A DNA stretch of 64,000 nucleotides from assembly GCA_900455155.1 (NCBI GenBank), contig UGUC01000002.1, positions 496,001 through 560,000 on the forward strand, in the 5' to 3' direction. Position numbers and translations under genes: made by a program. The notes beneath the pieces were generated by a model that saw nothing but the letters and a program-made list of their open reading frames with translations, made no database searches and was not told where the DNA came from. Shown piece by piece: positions 1-10,245 of the stretch; the stretch's first letter is position 1, and each line of letters begins with the position of its first letter. This stretch comes from Providencia stuartii. Its GTDB lineage: Bacteria; Pseudomonadota; Gammaproteobacteria; Enterobacterales; Enterobacteriaceae.

Positions 1-1690
1 TTTGTGGGCTGTTGTCGATACAACTTCCTGTATTTTCAGCGCAAGACAATGGGCTAATTTTGACAGAAGAAGCGCCATTGCAGCAAGAGGTGGTGGCAGC
101 CCCTGTGGCGACTATCACACCAACTGAAAGTTTAGCGCAAATTACGGGAGCATTACCTGCCGATATAAAACCTGTTTTTTCTTCACAACTCGCGAAGATT
201 TATGCAGATCGGCAGATGAAACTGTTATGGCAAGATGAAACGGCTATCGAACAGTTTCAGCAACAACTGGCGGAGCTGGCACTTTCAGGGGTACAACCTC
301 AATTTAATGAGTGGTTAGCCGCCCTTGAACATGTTCAGTTGAGCGAATTAGGCCGTGATGTGATTTTGTCTGATGCCATGTTGGGTTATCTACAATATCT
401 TTCTGGTGTTTCAGCTAATGGACAATTTTGGCTATACCGGAAACAGCCTTACAAAATAGCGGCACCTACGGCAGAGCAAATGAAGCCATGGTTGGATGCC
501 GCCGCCGAAAACCGCCTTAATGAATGGGTCAAATTACAAGCGCCTCAACATTCCCTGTATCAGCCTATGCGCGAAGAAATGTTGAGGCAACTAAAAATGG
601 ATGACGATGGGTTGGCTTTAGTGGATACCAAAACCCTAAAACCGGGTCAATCGAGTGATGATGTTATCGCTTTACGTGAGATCTTGTATCGCCAAGGGCT
701 ACTTGATGAAACGGCGATTAATACAGAGTTAGATGCCGCAGCGCCAGATGCAGAAATCGCCAAAGCGACCGCACAAGCGCGTTTGTACAGTGATGAGCTA
801 GTTGAAGCTGTCAAAAAATTTCAACAGCGCTACGGCTTGGAAGCTGACGGTATGGTGGGGAAAGGCACCAAAGTTTGGCTGAATATGAAACCTCAGCAAA
901 AAGCAGGGCTAATGGCGTTGAATATTCAACGCTTACGTATTATTCCTGAAAATAATGGCTCTGGGATCTTGGTGAATATCCCTGCATTTTCATTAAATTT
1001 CTTCCTAAATGATGAAGTGATTTTAGATTCGAAAGTGATTGTTGGCCGGCCTGATCGTAAAACGCCAATAATGAGCAGTGCATTAAATAATGTGGTGATC
1101 AATCCACCTTGGAGCGTGCCTACCAGCATGGCTCGTAAAGACATTGCACCAAGAGGGAAGCAGGATCCTAGCTATTTTAGCCGCAAAGGTTACACGGTCT
1201 ATTCCGGATGGGGGGAAGACTCCTTTGAGATTGATCCCTACTCCATCAATTGGGATGTTATCACTCCAGCGAATTTCCCTTATCGGATCCGTCAAGCACC
1301 GGGGCCAACCAACTCATTAGGCCGCTATAAATTTAATATGCCAAGTTCGGATGCAATCTACCTGCATGATACACCGAACCACAGCTTATTTAATCGGAGT
1401 GCACGTGCTATCAGTTCAGGGGTGCGTACGGGTAAATAAAGCTAGCGAATTAGCCAGTATCTTGTTAGGTGATGCAGGGTGGGAGCAAAAGCGTATTGAT
1501 GGTGCAGTAAAAGCAGGAAGTACGCGTTATGTGAATATTTCCGGATAGGATCCCCGTTTATCTTTATTATCAAACGGCGTGGGTAGACAAAGAGCAACAG
1601 CCTCAGTACCGCGCTGATATTTACCAATATGATAATAGTATCAATAATGCTGAAAAATATTTACCCGCAATAAAAAACATCTTACATTAA
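1..1690 (+). CDS. ldtD: L,D-transpeptidase LdtD (YcbB), 5' end outside window, two frameshifts
   Basis: LdtD makes 3-3 (L,D) crosslinks in periplasmic peptidoglycan. The reading frame is open to the left edge, so the N-terminus is missing. A peptidoglycan-binding repeat ([20 protein letters not shown]) lies near 790-870 and the YkuD catalytic domain near 960-1470, with the HDTPNHSLF segment. The catalytic SSGCVRVNK motif is split: an extra G in GGGG near 1418-1422 moves CVRVNKAS into the next frame, and a second extra base near 1544 moves the tail ([10 protein letters not shown]) again. Removing both bases gives one frame ending at TAA 1688-1690. Both sites look like sequencing insertions, not decay. 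The neighbours ycbK and ycbL are the same as in E. coli. Confidence 0.93.
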
Positions 1691-1697
1691 ATGTGAT

Positions 1698-1732
1698 ATC
1701 AGGGAGGTTTCCTCCCTGATATTTCTATTATC
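1698..1732 (+). terminator. Putative ldtD terminator
   Basis: Immediately after the ldtD stop, ATATCAGGGAGG pairs with CCTCCCTGATAT around a TTT loop, followed by TTCTATT. The stem is strong but the T-tract is short. Confidence 0.6.
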
Positions 1733-1961
1733 ACTAATAATTAGTTGATAGTGGGTTACACTTAAGTATCAAAACCTATATTTTCAATGATTACTCAATA
1801 ACAAGAAGATATTCTGTTTTATTATGAGTGACCAAGTTCACTCTTTTGGCGTAAATATGCCAAATTTGCGCTTATTTACTTATTTCTTTACATTTTTATA
1901 CATTAAAGTTAAATATCATTTGTTTAGACTGAACAATAGTATAAATTTTGTTCCTATACTC

Positions 1962-2046
1962 TCTCATTCGAGATGCAGGCTAGGCGCGCAATGAAGTGAT
2001 TCGAAAGAAGTTAGCCGCTAAGTTGTAGCTCGAACGGCTGGGTATG
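1962..2046. repeat. Dispersed palindromic intergenic repeat, copy 1
   Basis: The left arm reads ATACTCTCTCATTCGAGATGC and the right arm, reverse complemented, begins ATACCCAGCCGTTCGAGCT. The arms are imperfectly complementary. Related arms occur near 9870, 14425, 27149 and 33478, always between genes. Confidence 0.5.
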
Positions 2047-2077
2047 TTTTAACCCATTGAAATTTGAGTTACCATCT

Positions 2078-2630
2078 ATGGATATTATCGACCAAAATCG
2101 CCGCAAGTGGTTAGGTGCTGGTGCAGCCGCTTTTGGGCTGAGTTTATTGCCTAGCCATGTTTTTGCTGCTATGACGACGCCTAAAACCAAAAATTTTGCG
2201 TTTTCAAAACCTCAATACTGGGGAATTTTTAAAAACAGAGTTTTTTGATGGACGCCATTATAACAAATCTGAGTTAGCTCGATTAAATCACTTATTCCGT
2301 GATTACCGTTGCGATAAAGTCAAAACCATTGATCCTAAGTTATTCGACCAAATTTATATGTTACAGGTTATGTTAGGATCGAATAAGCCTATTTCAATTG
2401 ATTTCAGGTTACCGTTCACTTGAAACAAATAATGCCTTGCGCCGTAGCAGCTCGGGGGTGGCGAAAAAGAGTTACCATCACTCGTGGACAAGCAATGGAC
2501 TTCCATATCGAAGGGATACAATTGAGCCATATCCGTAAAGCGGCACTGAAAATGAGAAGCTGGCGGCGTTGGTTATTATCCAAAAAGTAATTTCATCCAT
2601 ATTGATACAGGTCCGGCAAGAACATGGTAA
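2078..2630 (+). CDS. ycbK: YcbK family periplasmic protein (DUF882, peptidase M15-like), frameshifted
   Basis: Probable murein-associated protein of the DUF882/M15A metallopeptidase-like family. It starts with an arginine-pair signal (NRRKWLGAGAAAFGLSLLP) of Tat type, as in E. coli. The conserved core is spread over several frames: NTGEFLKTEFFDGRHY, LFRDYRCDKVKTIDP, then SGYRS, GQAMDFHIEG and HIDTGPARTW. Four single-base insertions, near 2193, 2392, 2492 and 2557, account for all frame changes. Removing them gives 182 aa, the length of the E. coli protein. An upstream TTG is possible, but ATG 2078 matches the family start. Probably intact in the organism. Confidence 0.9.
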
Positions 2631-2748
2631 TCTGTACCTATGCTCAGCGTACTTCAAGTCAACCGCACTCGCAGGGATTACTTTGCCTTGCGCTGTTTCT
2701 TGAAGTATTTAGGGTATAAATTAAAACAGATTACGGAGCGATTGCTTA

Positions 2749-3400
2749 ATGAACTATATGATTATCCCAGTCACCCCTTTTCAGCAAAATTGTCAGGTGA
2801 TTTGGGATTGAAAATACGATGGAAGCAGTGATAGTCGATCCCGGTGGTGAAGCTGAAAAACTCATTGCCGCTATCGAAGAACGTGGTTTAAAACTCACTA
2901 AAATTCTGCTCACGCATGGGCATGCTGATCATATCGGTGCAACGGCTATCATTTCTAAGCACTTTTCAGCCCCTATTTATGGTCCACAAAAAGAAGATGC
3001 TTTTTGGATTGAAGCGCTAGCAGAGCAACATGCGATGTTTAATATTGAAGGTGGTCCTAGCTTCACCCCTGACTATTGGTTAGAAGAGGGGGCAGACTGT
3101 TCCATTGTGGAACGATGGCCTTTGATGTATTGCATTGCCCCGGTCATACCCCTGGTCACATTATTTTTGTTAACCATGCAGATAAACTTATCTCAATGGG
3201 GGATGTGCTATTTAAAGGGGGGGTAGGGCGAAGTGATTTCCCTCGTGGAGACCATCAGGCGTTGATTGCTTCAATCAAAAACAAGGTTCTGCCTTTAGGG
3301 GATGACTATCAGTTTATCCCAGGCCACGGGCCAATGTCAGATCTTGGTCATGGAGCGCAAAACCAATCCATTTTTGCAGGATGATCTTCCTGTTTGGTGA
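2749..3400 (+). CDS. ycbL: YcbL metallo-beta-lactamase-fold hydrolase (glyoxalase II-like), frameshifted
   Basis: Zinc hydrolase of the glyoxalase II-like YcbL (GloC) type, which cleaves S-D-lactoylglutathione in the cytoplasm. The start ATG 2749 follows the ribosome-binding site ACGGAG. The metal motif THGHADHIG lies near 2913-2938, the second-shell HCPGHTPGH near 3131, and [18 protein letters not shown] plus PGHGP follow. Four insertions (near 2811, 3094, 3108 and 3355) break the frame. After removing them the protein is 215 aa, the E. coli length, ending DDLPVW. It lies about 120 bp after ycbK in the same orientation. Confidence 0.92.
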
Positions 3401-3509
3401 TGACGACTTAATCATCATCTAAGCTTGCTTTCACCCTATGAAGCCATGCCCCAACCTGTTGGGACATGGCTATTTCTGTGATTTTATCGAGCTAGTTTTC
3501 TGTTATTTA

Positions 3510-3549
3510 AAAAAGAAAAAACGCCTCTCATAATTTATTGAGAGGCGTT
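3510..3549 (-). terminator. aspC intrinsic terminator
   Basis: An 11-bp perfect stem (AACGCCTCTCA at 3520-3530 with TGAGAGGCGTT at 3539-3549) has an 8-nt loop. On the minus strand it is followed by a run of Ts (A-tract at 3510-3520), 30 bp after the aspC stop. Confidence 0.85.
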
Positions 3550-3582
3550 CTATTATTGTAAAAACTTTATCGTGTTAAGCCA

Positions 3583-4775
3583 TTACAGCACTTTTACGAT
3601 GGCTTCACACAGTGGCACCATGTTTTCCAGCGTTAAACCTGCGACGTTGATACGCCCAGAGCTAACTGCATAGATACCAAATTCGCTACGTAAGCGCTCT
3701 ACCTGCTCTTTATTGAGGCCACTGAAGGAGAACATACCATTTTGGTTGATAATGAAGCTGAAGTCCTGTTTAGCGCCTTTTTCTTCCAGTGTATTCACCA
3801 GCAACTGACGCATACGTTTAATACGCTCACGCATTGAGGTCAGCTCTTGGATCCACTCTGCTTTTAATGCGTCATCAGAAAGAATGGTCGTAACCACGGC
3901 TGCACCGTGTGCTGGTGGGTTTGAGTAGTTAGCACGGATAACCGCTTTTGCTTGGCTAAACGCACGCTCTGCATTATCGCTATCTTTCGCAATAATGGTG
4001 CAGGCACCGACACGCTCATTATATAAGCCGAAGTTCTTAGAGTAAGAGCTGGCGACGATCATTTCTGGGTTTTGTTGGGTAAAGATACGCAGCCCTTCAG
4101 CATCTTCATCTAACCCTTTAGCAAAGCCTTGATAAGCGAAGTCAAATACTGGCAGTAAACCTTTCTCCGCGCATAGGGCAGAGAGTTTAGCCCATTGCTC
4201 AGCTGTTGGGTCGATACCTGTTGGGTTATGGCAGCAGCCATGCAGAACGATAACATCACCCGCGACCGCAGAAGATAAGCTGTTGAGCATACCATCAAAG
4301 TCCATACCATGACTTGCGGCATCATAGTAGTTGTAAGTCAACACTTCTAAGCCAGCGGCTTCAAAAATATTTTTGTGGTTTGGCCATGTTGGATTGCTTA
4401 TCCAGACACGTTTAGCATTGGTTTGACTAGCGATAAAGTCAGCGGCAATACGTAGGGCACCCGTACCTCCAGGCGCTTGTGCAGTACGAGCGCGTTTAGA
4501 GGTGACAATTTCATGCTCTTTACCAAATAACAGCTCTTGGGTGACACGACCAAATTCTGGCATCCCCACTGATGGCAAGATAGTTTTTGGTATTTTCGTT
4601 TTTCAAGCAGGAATTTCTCTGCTTTTTTTACAGTGTCTAAAACAGGGGTTTTACCAGACTCGTCTTTGTAGACGCCGATACCGAGGTTAATTTTGTTTTC
4701 ACGAGGATCAGCACGGAAACTATCAGCAAGGCCTAAAATAGGGTCAGCAGGGGCAGCAGTAATTTTTTCAAACAT
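3583..4775 (-). CDS. aspC: Aspartate aminotransferase, frameshifted
   Basis: PLP-dependent class I aminotransferase interconverting aspartate and oxaloacetate with glutamate/2-oxoglutarate, in the cytoplasm. The N-terminus ([16 protein letters not shown]) and the rest match E. coli AspC nearly throughout. The PLP-lysine motif [14 protein letters not shown] lies near 4020-4060, and HGCCHNPTG and DFAYQGFA are present. Two extra bases (an A near 4605 and a G near 4565) split the gene around [16 protein letters not shown]. Removing them gives 396 aa, the E. coli length. It sits next to a porin gene as aspC does next to ompF in E. coli. Confidence 0.94.
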
Positions 4776-5125
4776 GTTGTCGATTCCAAAGCTCAGTTGT
4801 TAAGCCGAAAATGTTGAGTGCTCAGGTTAACGCGCAGAAAACAATTTGCCAACCGTTTTACTAAAAATTGGCAAGATCTTGTGATGCAGGTATAAATTGC
4901 ATGGGATATGACCATTAATCGCACAAAATACAGCGGTTTTCACTTACTTCCCCACAGATTAACTTAAGAATTGATTTTTATGCGAGATTTAATGGCTTAG
5001 CGGTAACTAAAAGGTGGAAAGACAATAGGTTGTGCAAGCTCGCTATACAGACGAAAAAAGCAACGCCGAAGCGTTGCTTTTCAAAACAGATTTCACTGTT
5101 GTCTGAATTATTGTTTAAACAATAA
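4776..5125. other. aspC-porin intergenic region with porin terminator
   Basis: 350 bases without a gene. It should contain the aspC promoter (minus strand) on its left side and holds the porin terminator at 5054-5080. No further conserved element was recognised. Confidence 0.6.
5054..5080 (-). terminator. Porin gene intrinsic terminator
   Basis: Perfect 10-bp stem AAAGCAACGC / GCGTTGCTTT with a CGAA tetraloop. On the minus strand it ends in a T-run (A-tract 5054-5059), 46 bp after the porin stop. Confidence 0.85.
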
Positions 5126-6250
5126 TTAGAACTGGTAAACCAGACCCAGACCCAGAACGTTATCAGTGTTGATACCGTATTCTTTAGTGAAGTCGTTGTC
5201 TTTCAGCAGGTTGATTTTGTAATCAACAACTGCAGACATGTTTTTGTTGAAGTAGTAGTATGAACCTACAGAGATGTATTTAACCAGATCTTGGTTGTCG
5301 TAACCATTACCTAAGTTTTTACCTTTAGATTGGTTATAACCAATAGATGGTTTCAGACCGAAGTCGAACAGGTATTGAGCAACTAATTCAACGTTTTCAG
5401 TTTTGTTAGCGATCAGATCAAGGTCACCGTAGCGAGATGTATTTTGAGTTTGACCGTACATAGCGGCTAAGTAAACGTTGTTAGCGTCGAATTTACCACC
5501 AACGTTCCATGCTTGAGCACGTTTACCAGTTGCGCTGTAGTAAGAATCACCTTCAGATGTAACTACACCAGCTTTTTGGTTTGGAGTACGAGAAGAGCTA
5601 GAATAACCACCACCCAGAGTTACGCCCCAGCCTAACTCATACGCAGTTGAGAAACCGTAGCCGTCACCGTTGTCTTTAGCCATACCAGCGCTTGACTTGT
5701 TGTTGTCGCCGTTTTTACCTTGATATTGCAGAGCGAAGCTCAGGCCATCAACATAACCGAATGCGTTGTTGTTACGGTAAGTTAACAGGTTACGGTTACG
5801 GCTAGTCATGAAGTTATCAGTTTGAGCCATAGTGTCCGCGCCCCACAGTGGGAACACGTCGGTCCATGCGTTCGTGTCGTATACTACACCGTAGTTACGG
5901 CCGTAGTCGATTGAACCGAAGTCAGCAAATTTCAGACCCGCGTAAGCCAGACGGTTTTTGTTTTCACCTTCATTTTCAGCTTTGTTAGTCTTAGTTTCCC
6001 ACTCGAAACGACCAAAACCAGTCAGTTGGTCAGTGATTTGAGTATCACCTTTAACACCTAAACGAACGCGTGAGTCGTCGCCATCTTCACTTTTCTTACC
6101 TTTATCAGCAGAAGCAAAATAGTGACGAACGTCAACTTTACCGTAAACGTCTAGTTTGTTGCCGTCTTTGTTGTATACTTCAGCTGCGTTTGCTGCGCCT
6201 GCAGCCAACAGAGCTGGGATAACCATTGCAAGAATATTGCGTTTCATCAT
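5126..6250 (-). CDS. General porin, OmpF/OmpC type
   Basis: Trimeric outer-membrane diffusion porin for small hydrophilic solutes. The start is set by ATGATG at 6250 after GAGGG, giving [22 protein letters not shown], a Sec signal peptide nearly identical to that of OmpF. The mature protein begins AEVYNKDGN. Gram-negative porin hallmarks include [33 protein letters not shown] and a terminal Phe (LVYQF) recognised by the BAM machinery. The length is 374 aa. The position between aspC and asnS is the ompF locus of E. coli, so it is probably the ompF orthologue, but porin paralogues are hard to name from sequence alone. The long upstream region suggests complex control (OmpR in E. coli). Confidence 0.93.
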   Translation of the reverse strand: MMKRNILAMVIPALLAAGAANAAEVYNKDGNKLDVYGKVDVRHYFASADKGKKSEDGDDSRVRLGVKGDTQITDQLTGFGRFEWETKTNKAENEGENKNRLAYAGLKFADFGSIDYGRNYGVVYDTNAWTDVFPLWGADTMAQTDNFMTSRNRNLLTYRNNNAFGYVDGLSFALQYQGKNGDNNKSSAGMAKDNGDGYGFSTAYELGWGVTLGGGYSSSSRTPNQKAGVVTSEGDSYYSATGKRAQAWNVGGKFDANNVYLAAMYGQTQNTSRYGDLDLIANKTENVELVAQYLFDFGLKPSIGYNQSKGKNLGNGYDNQDLVKYISVGSYYYFNKNMSAVVDYKINLLKDNDFTKEYGINTDNVLGLGLVYQF

Positions 6251-6778
6251 TATTATTACCCTCATTGGTGTTATTCGGACACCTGCCACTGCCAAAAATA
6301 ATTCTCAAAAAAATTTGGAACTATTTATGAGAGATTAGTGTCGTCTATGTCGGCGTCCAGTGTTCCATTGGTAAATAAATTTATCTACCCTCAAAGTGCT
6401 ACAAAAATAAAGATTCTGAAACAAATGGTAACAAGGTGTTTCAAAATGTAAAAAATAGAGTGAAAAATAACCACAGGTATGACCAGTTTAAAAATAATTA
6501 CAAAATTTAGGGAACTTTTTTAAAGGTCAAATTGAACTTTTTTTGAACAGCTTAGATAAATATAAGTGATAGATTTGCTTATAGAGAAAACAAAAAACGA
6601 TGAAAAAAGCGGAATTTTCCGATCTAAGCTAAATCAATTTAAAAAGGGTGCAGAAATTGTGCTCAGTTGGTAACGCTGTGATGTATTTCGCAAATCGACT
6701 AAAAAGAATGACGGTGATAAAAAATATCGAGCCATGATAGGCTCGATATTGGAAGCTTATTTGGAAAAGCTGTAGTGA
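6251..6778. other. Porin upstream region and asnS terminator
   Basis: 528 bases without a gene. It is very AT-rich immediately upstream of the porin, as expected for a long regulated porin promoter region. OmpR boxes could not be assigned with confidence. The asnS terminator is at 6717-6750. Confidence 0.6.
6717..6750 (-). terminator. asnS intrinsic terminator
   Basis: 11-bp perfect stem AATATCGAGCC (6723-6733) / GGCTCGATATT (6740-6750) with a 6-nt loop. On the minus strand it is followed by TTTTTTATC. It lies about 30 bp after the asnS stop. Confidence 0.85.
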
Positions 6779-8179
6779 TTAGAATGCCGCATTGCGTGGT
6801 GTACGTGGGAATGGGATCACTTCACGGACGTTACCGACACCTGTTACATAAGCCACTAAGCGCTCGAACCCGAGGCCAAAGCCTGAGTGAGGCACGGTGC
6901 CGTAACGACGTAGGTCACGATACCACCAGTAATCTTCTTTGTTCATTCCAAGCTCTTCAAGACGCGCGTCTAACATATCAAGGCGCTCTTCACGTTGTGA
7001 ACCACCGATGATTTCACCAATACCGGGGGCGAGTACATCCATTGCTGCCACTGTCTTGCCATCTTCGTTAAGGCGCATATAGAAAGCTTTAATGTCCTTA
7101 GGATAGTTTTTAACAACCACAGGTGCTTTGAAATGTTGCTCAGCCAAATAGCGCTCATGCTCAGAAGACATATCAACCCCCCAGTAAACGGGGTTTTCAA
7201 ATTTCTTACCGCAGGTTTCAAGGATCTTGATTGCGTCAGTGTAATCAACTTGAGCGAAATCTGAATTAACGAAGCTTTCAAGGCGGTTGATAACCTCTTT
7301 GTCGACACGTTGAGCGAAGAACTCAAGGTCATCGCGGCGCTCATCCAGCGCAGCTTTAAAGACAAACTTCAACATTTGCTCAGCAAGACCCGCAACATCG
7401 TCTAGGCTAGCAAAGGCCACTTCTGGCTCTACCATCCAGAACTCCGCTAAGTGGCGGCTGGTGTTTGAGTTCTCTGCACGGAATGTTGGGCCAAAGGTAT
7501 AGACTTTGCTTAATGCGGTGGCATAAGCTTCGCCGTTTAATTGACCGGATACGGTTAAGAAGGATTCACGACCAAAGAAGTCTTCACTGAAATCCACTTC
7601 GCCTTTGTCGTTACGTGGCAGGTTGTTGTAATCCAGTGTAGAAACACGGAACATTTCACCTGCACCCTCGGTATCTGAAGCTGTAATAATTGGGGTAGAA
7701 ACCCAAAAATAGCCTTGCTCATCAAAGAAACGATGCAGCGCTTGGGCGAGGGTATGGCGAACACGAGCTACCGCACCAATTAAGTTGGTACGAGGGCGCA
7801 AGTGTGCGACTTCACGTAAGTATTCAACGCTATGACGTTTTGCAGCCATAGGGTAAGTATCCGGATCTTCAACCCAACCAACAACGTTAACGGCTGTTGC
7901 TTCTAATTCGAAAGATTGGCCTTGGCCCGGTGACTCTTTCACGATCCCCGTGACTTCAACAGAACAGCCTGTCGTCAAATGCAGGACTTCGTCGTTATAA
8001 TTAGGTAAATTATTATTGATGACAGCCTGTAATGGGTTAAAGCAGGAACCGTCATAAACGGCGAGGAAAGAAAAACCAGCATTTGAATCTCTCCTTGTAC
8101 GTACCCAGCCTTGAACGGTGACTTCAGAGCCAACCGCCACACGGCCTTGCAGTACATCGACTACAGGCGCTACGATCAT
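6779..8179 (-). CDS. asnS: Asparaginyl-tRNA synthetase
   Basis: Class IIb aminoacyl-tRNA synthetase that charges tRNA-Asn, in the cytoplasm. It is intact at 466 aa, the same length as E. coli AsnRS. The N-terminal OB-fold anticodon-binding domain covers about residues 1-110 ([19 protein letters not shown]). The catalytic domain has motif 2 [16 protein letters not shown] at about 233-248 and motif 3 [15 protein letters not shown] at about 433-447. AGAGTAAT lies upstream of the ATG. The gene is monocistronic with its own terminator and is convergent with nothing: porin and pncB run the same way. Confidence 0.97.
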   Translation of the reverse strand: MIVAPVVDVLQGRVAVGSEVTVQGWVRTRRDSNAGFSFLAVYDGSCFNPLQAVINNNLPNYNDEVLHLTTGCSVEVTGIVKESPGQGQSFELEATAVNVVGWVEDPDTYPMAAKRHSVEYLREVAHLRPRTNLIGAVARVRHTLAQALHRFFDEQGYFWVSTPIITASDTEGAGEMFRVSTLDYNNLPRNDKGEVDFSEDFFGRESFLTVSGQLNGEAYATALSKVYTFGPTFRAENSNTSRHLAEFWMVEPEVAFASLDDVAGLAEQMLKFVFKAALDERRDDLEFFAQRVDKEVINRLESFVNSDFAQVDYTDAIKILETCGKKFENPVYWGVDMSSEHERYLAEQHFKAPVVVKNYPKDIKAFYMRLNEDGKTVAAMDVLAPGIGEIIGGSQREERLDMLDARLEELGMNKEDYWWYRDLRRYGTVPHSGFGLGFERLVAYVTGVGNVREVIPFPRTPRNAAF

Positions 8180-8519
8180 AAAAATTACTCTCTTTTATAT
8201 AAACGAAATTAACGATGACATTTTCACTGGGCTAAATAAGCCATTTTTCATCTTATAGACCAATGAAAGTATTTGTTTTTCCCGAAATTCTCTATTTCAA
8301 GGTTAAACTTCTATGTTACTTGCCGTGAGGCAGGAAACAAGTAAAAAATCGATACTTTTGTACCAAAAAGTGCAATAGCCTCTAGCTATAACCTAGTTGG
8401 GGTTAGAATAGCAAGCAAATATATTATTAAGCGACAAGTTATCGTGTTATTGCGTACGCTGAAAGGGGAATTGGTGTGATACCTATTCCCATTAAGGTAT
8501 CACACAGTGCATCGCCAAA
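8180..8519. other. pncB-asnS intergenic region
   Basis: 340 bases without a gene. It should carry the asnS promoter (minus strand). A perfect 11-bp hairpin at 8474-8505 follows the pncB stop. Nothing else was recognised. Confidence 0.6.
8474..8505 (-). terminator. Hairpin downstream of pncB
   Basis: GTGTGATACCT / AGGTATCACAC forms a perfect 11-bp stem 15 bp past the pncB stop. No clear T-run follows on the minus strand, so it may be a terminator or an mRNA 3'-end protection structure. Confidence 0.5.
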
Positions 8520-9735
8520 TTAGCAAGCCTTTTCCATTTTAGGAAGATCGAACGCTTTGCGAAGCTGATTAACGAATTCATCGTCTTCACAAATGGTTTT
8601 ACCCGGACTATCGGATAATTTCGCGACGGGTTTGCCGTTGCATTCAACCAATTTGATCACAATATTCAGAGGTACGACACCGGGAATATTGCAAGTGAGC
8701 CTTGTGCCAATCCCAAACACAAGGTTAATGCGTTTATGGAAATAGCGATACAGCTCTAATGATTTTTGTAAGTCGAGACTATCTGAGAACACGAGCGTCT
8801 TAGTCATTGGGTCAATGCCTAATTTCTCATAGTGCGCAATGGCCTTCTCTCCCCATTCAATAGGATCCCCTGAATCGTGGCGTAATCCTTGGTAGCGCTT
8901 CGCAAAGTTATCATCGAAATCACGCAAAAATGCATCCATCGTGATACAGTCCGTTAATGCAATGCCAAGTTGGTCGGGGTATTCGTCAAGCCAACTTTGG
9001 AGTGCAGCACGTTGGCTATTGGCTAACTCAGGGCTAATTTGTTGGTGCGCTTGGAACCATTCATGGGCTTGGGTGCCGACGGGGGCTAGCCCTAATTTAT
9101 GTGCCAGTTTGTAATTACTCGTGCCCACAAGGTAAGGGAACTCCTCTTTAAGCAAGGAGACGATAGCAGATTGGACATCATAGGAAAAACGGCGGCGCGT
9201 GCCGAAATCCATGAGTTTAAAGCGGCTAAGGTCGATATGGTTTTCGGCCGCTTGATCATAAAATACCGTCAGTAATTTTTTTCAATTGAGTAACGGCATC
9301 TTCTTGGGTCACCTGTGGATGCCTATCGCGTTGAACTATTTCACTGATCAAGGCGAGGAGGGGAACTTCCCACATAATCACTTCGCACCATGGGCCACTA
9401 ATACGAATTGCGAGCTGCCCATCATCCGCAGTGGTGATATTGACCTGTTCAGGTTTAAAGCGAAACGTTTTTAGCCATGCAAGATAATCGTCTTTGAAAA
9501 AAGGAAGCTCTTTTAAATAGTTGGCCTCATCATCGGTGAGTGAAAGGTGAGCCATCAATTGGACTTGCTGGCGGATTTCATCGGCATAGGCACCTAGAAT
9601 TTCACGACTACGACAGCGGAACTCGGCGACAACCGGTACTTGGCTGTAATGGTGAAATACGGCCTGCTGCATATGAAGCTTATAAGCATCAGTGTCAAGC
9701 AGTGATGTAATAATAGGGGTAGCGTCTAAATTCAT
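8520..9735 (-). CDS. pncB: Nicotinate phosphoribosyltransferase, frameshifted
   Basis: PncB converts nicotinate, PRPP and ATP to nicotinate mononucleotide in NAD salvage. The N-terminal part ([20 protein letters not shown]) and C-terminal part ([34 protein letters not shown] with the phosphorylated His, [14 protein letters not shown]) lie in two frames. One extra A in a seven-A run near 9280-9286 separates them. Removing it restores [23 protein letters not shown] as a continuous segment, and 404 aa overall. The gene is divergent from pepN, as in E. coli. Confidence 0.93.
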
Positions 9736-10245
9736 GGCGCGCAGGCGTCCTCGCGGAGCTATCTACTTATTAGCTAAATCGTTAAAGTTGGAAAAGTATA
9801 CTCACTTTGACAGAAGATAGAAGCCTTATTGCATCACTCTTGTGTCTGTGAGCATTTCCAATATTTATTTATACTCATCACATTTCGAGTTGTCGCCTTA
9901 TCGGTGACGGTTATGGCCTATTTGCCATGGCTCTCGAATGATTTAGAGTATACGTCATTGACCAGAATGGCACATTAGCGATTAGAGTTGATTAACAAGC
10001 GTTAATATACTCATTGCCAGTCATTGAGCATGAAACGATACTAACACGTAATTTTCTATTTAACAGCGTTATAGCATCAACGAACAAACCAATTGTTAAC
10101 ATTTATCGATACTGATAGTCATAAATCGTTAACATAGTATGATGAGAGTGTTTCTCATATAGCATTTATGTTGCAGCAGCGTATAGTAATATAAAGAAGA
10201 ATTGGTAAACGACTATATCGAATTAACGAATAAAAAAGGTTTCAT
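9736..10245. other. Divergent pncB-pepN promoter region
   Basis: 510 bases between divergent genes, with no coding signal. It contains palindromic repeat copy 2 (9870-9952) and AT-rich sequence upstream of pepN where its promoter must lie. No named operator was recognised. Confidence 0.6.
9870..9952. repeat. Dispersed palindromic intergenic repeat, copy 2
   Basis: The left arm TATACTCATCACATTTCGAG faces the right arm CTCGAATGATTTAGAGTATA (imperfect inverted repeat). The ends TATACTC/GAGTATA are shared with the other copies in this window. Confidence 0.6.

Larger units (their letters stand above)
1691..2077. other. ldtD-ycbK intergenic region
   Basis: No gene is visible in these 387 bases. 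The stretch is AT-rich. A short inverted repeat (AGGGAGGTTTCCTCCCT) about 10 bp after the ldtD stop may act as a terminator, and an imperfect palindromic repeat occupies about 1960-2046, just before ycbK. Confidence 0.6.
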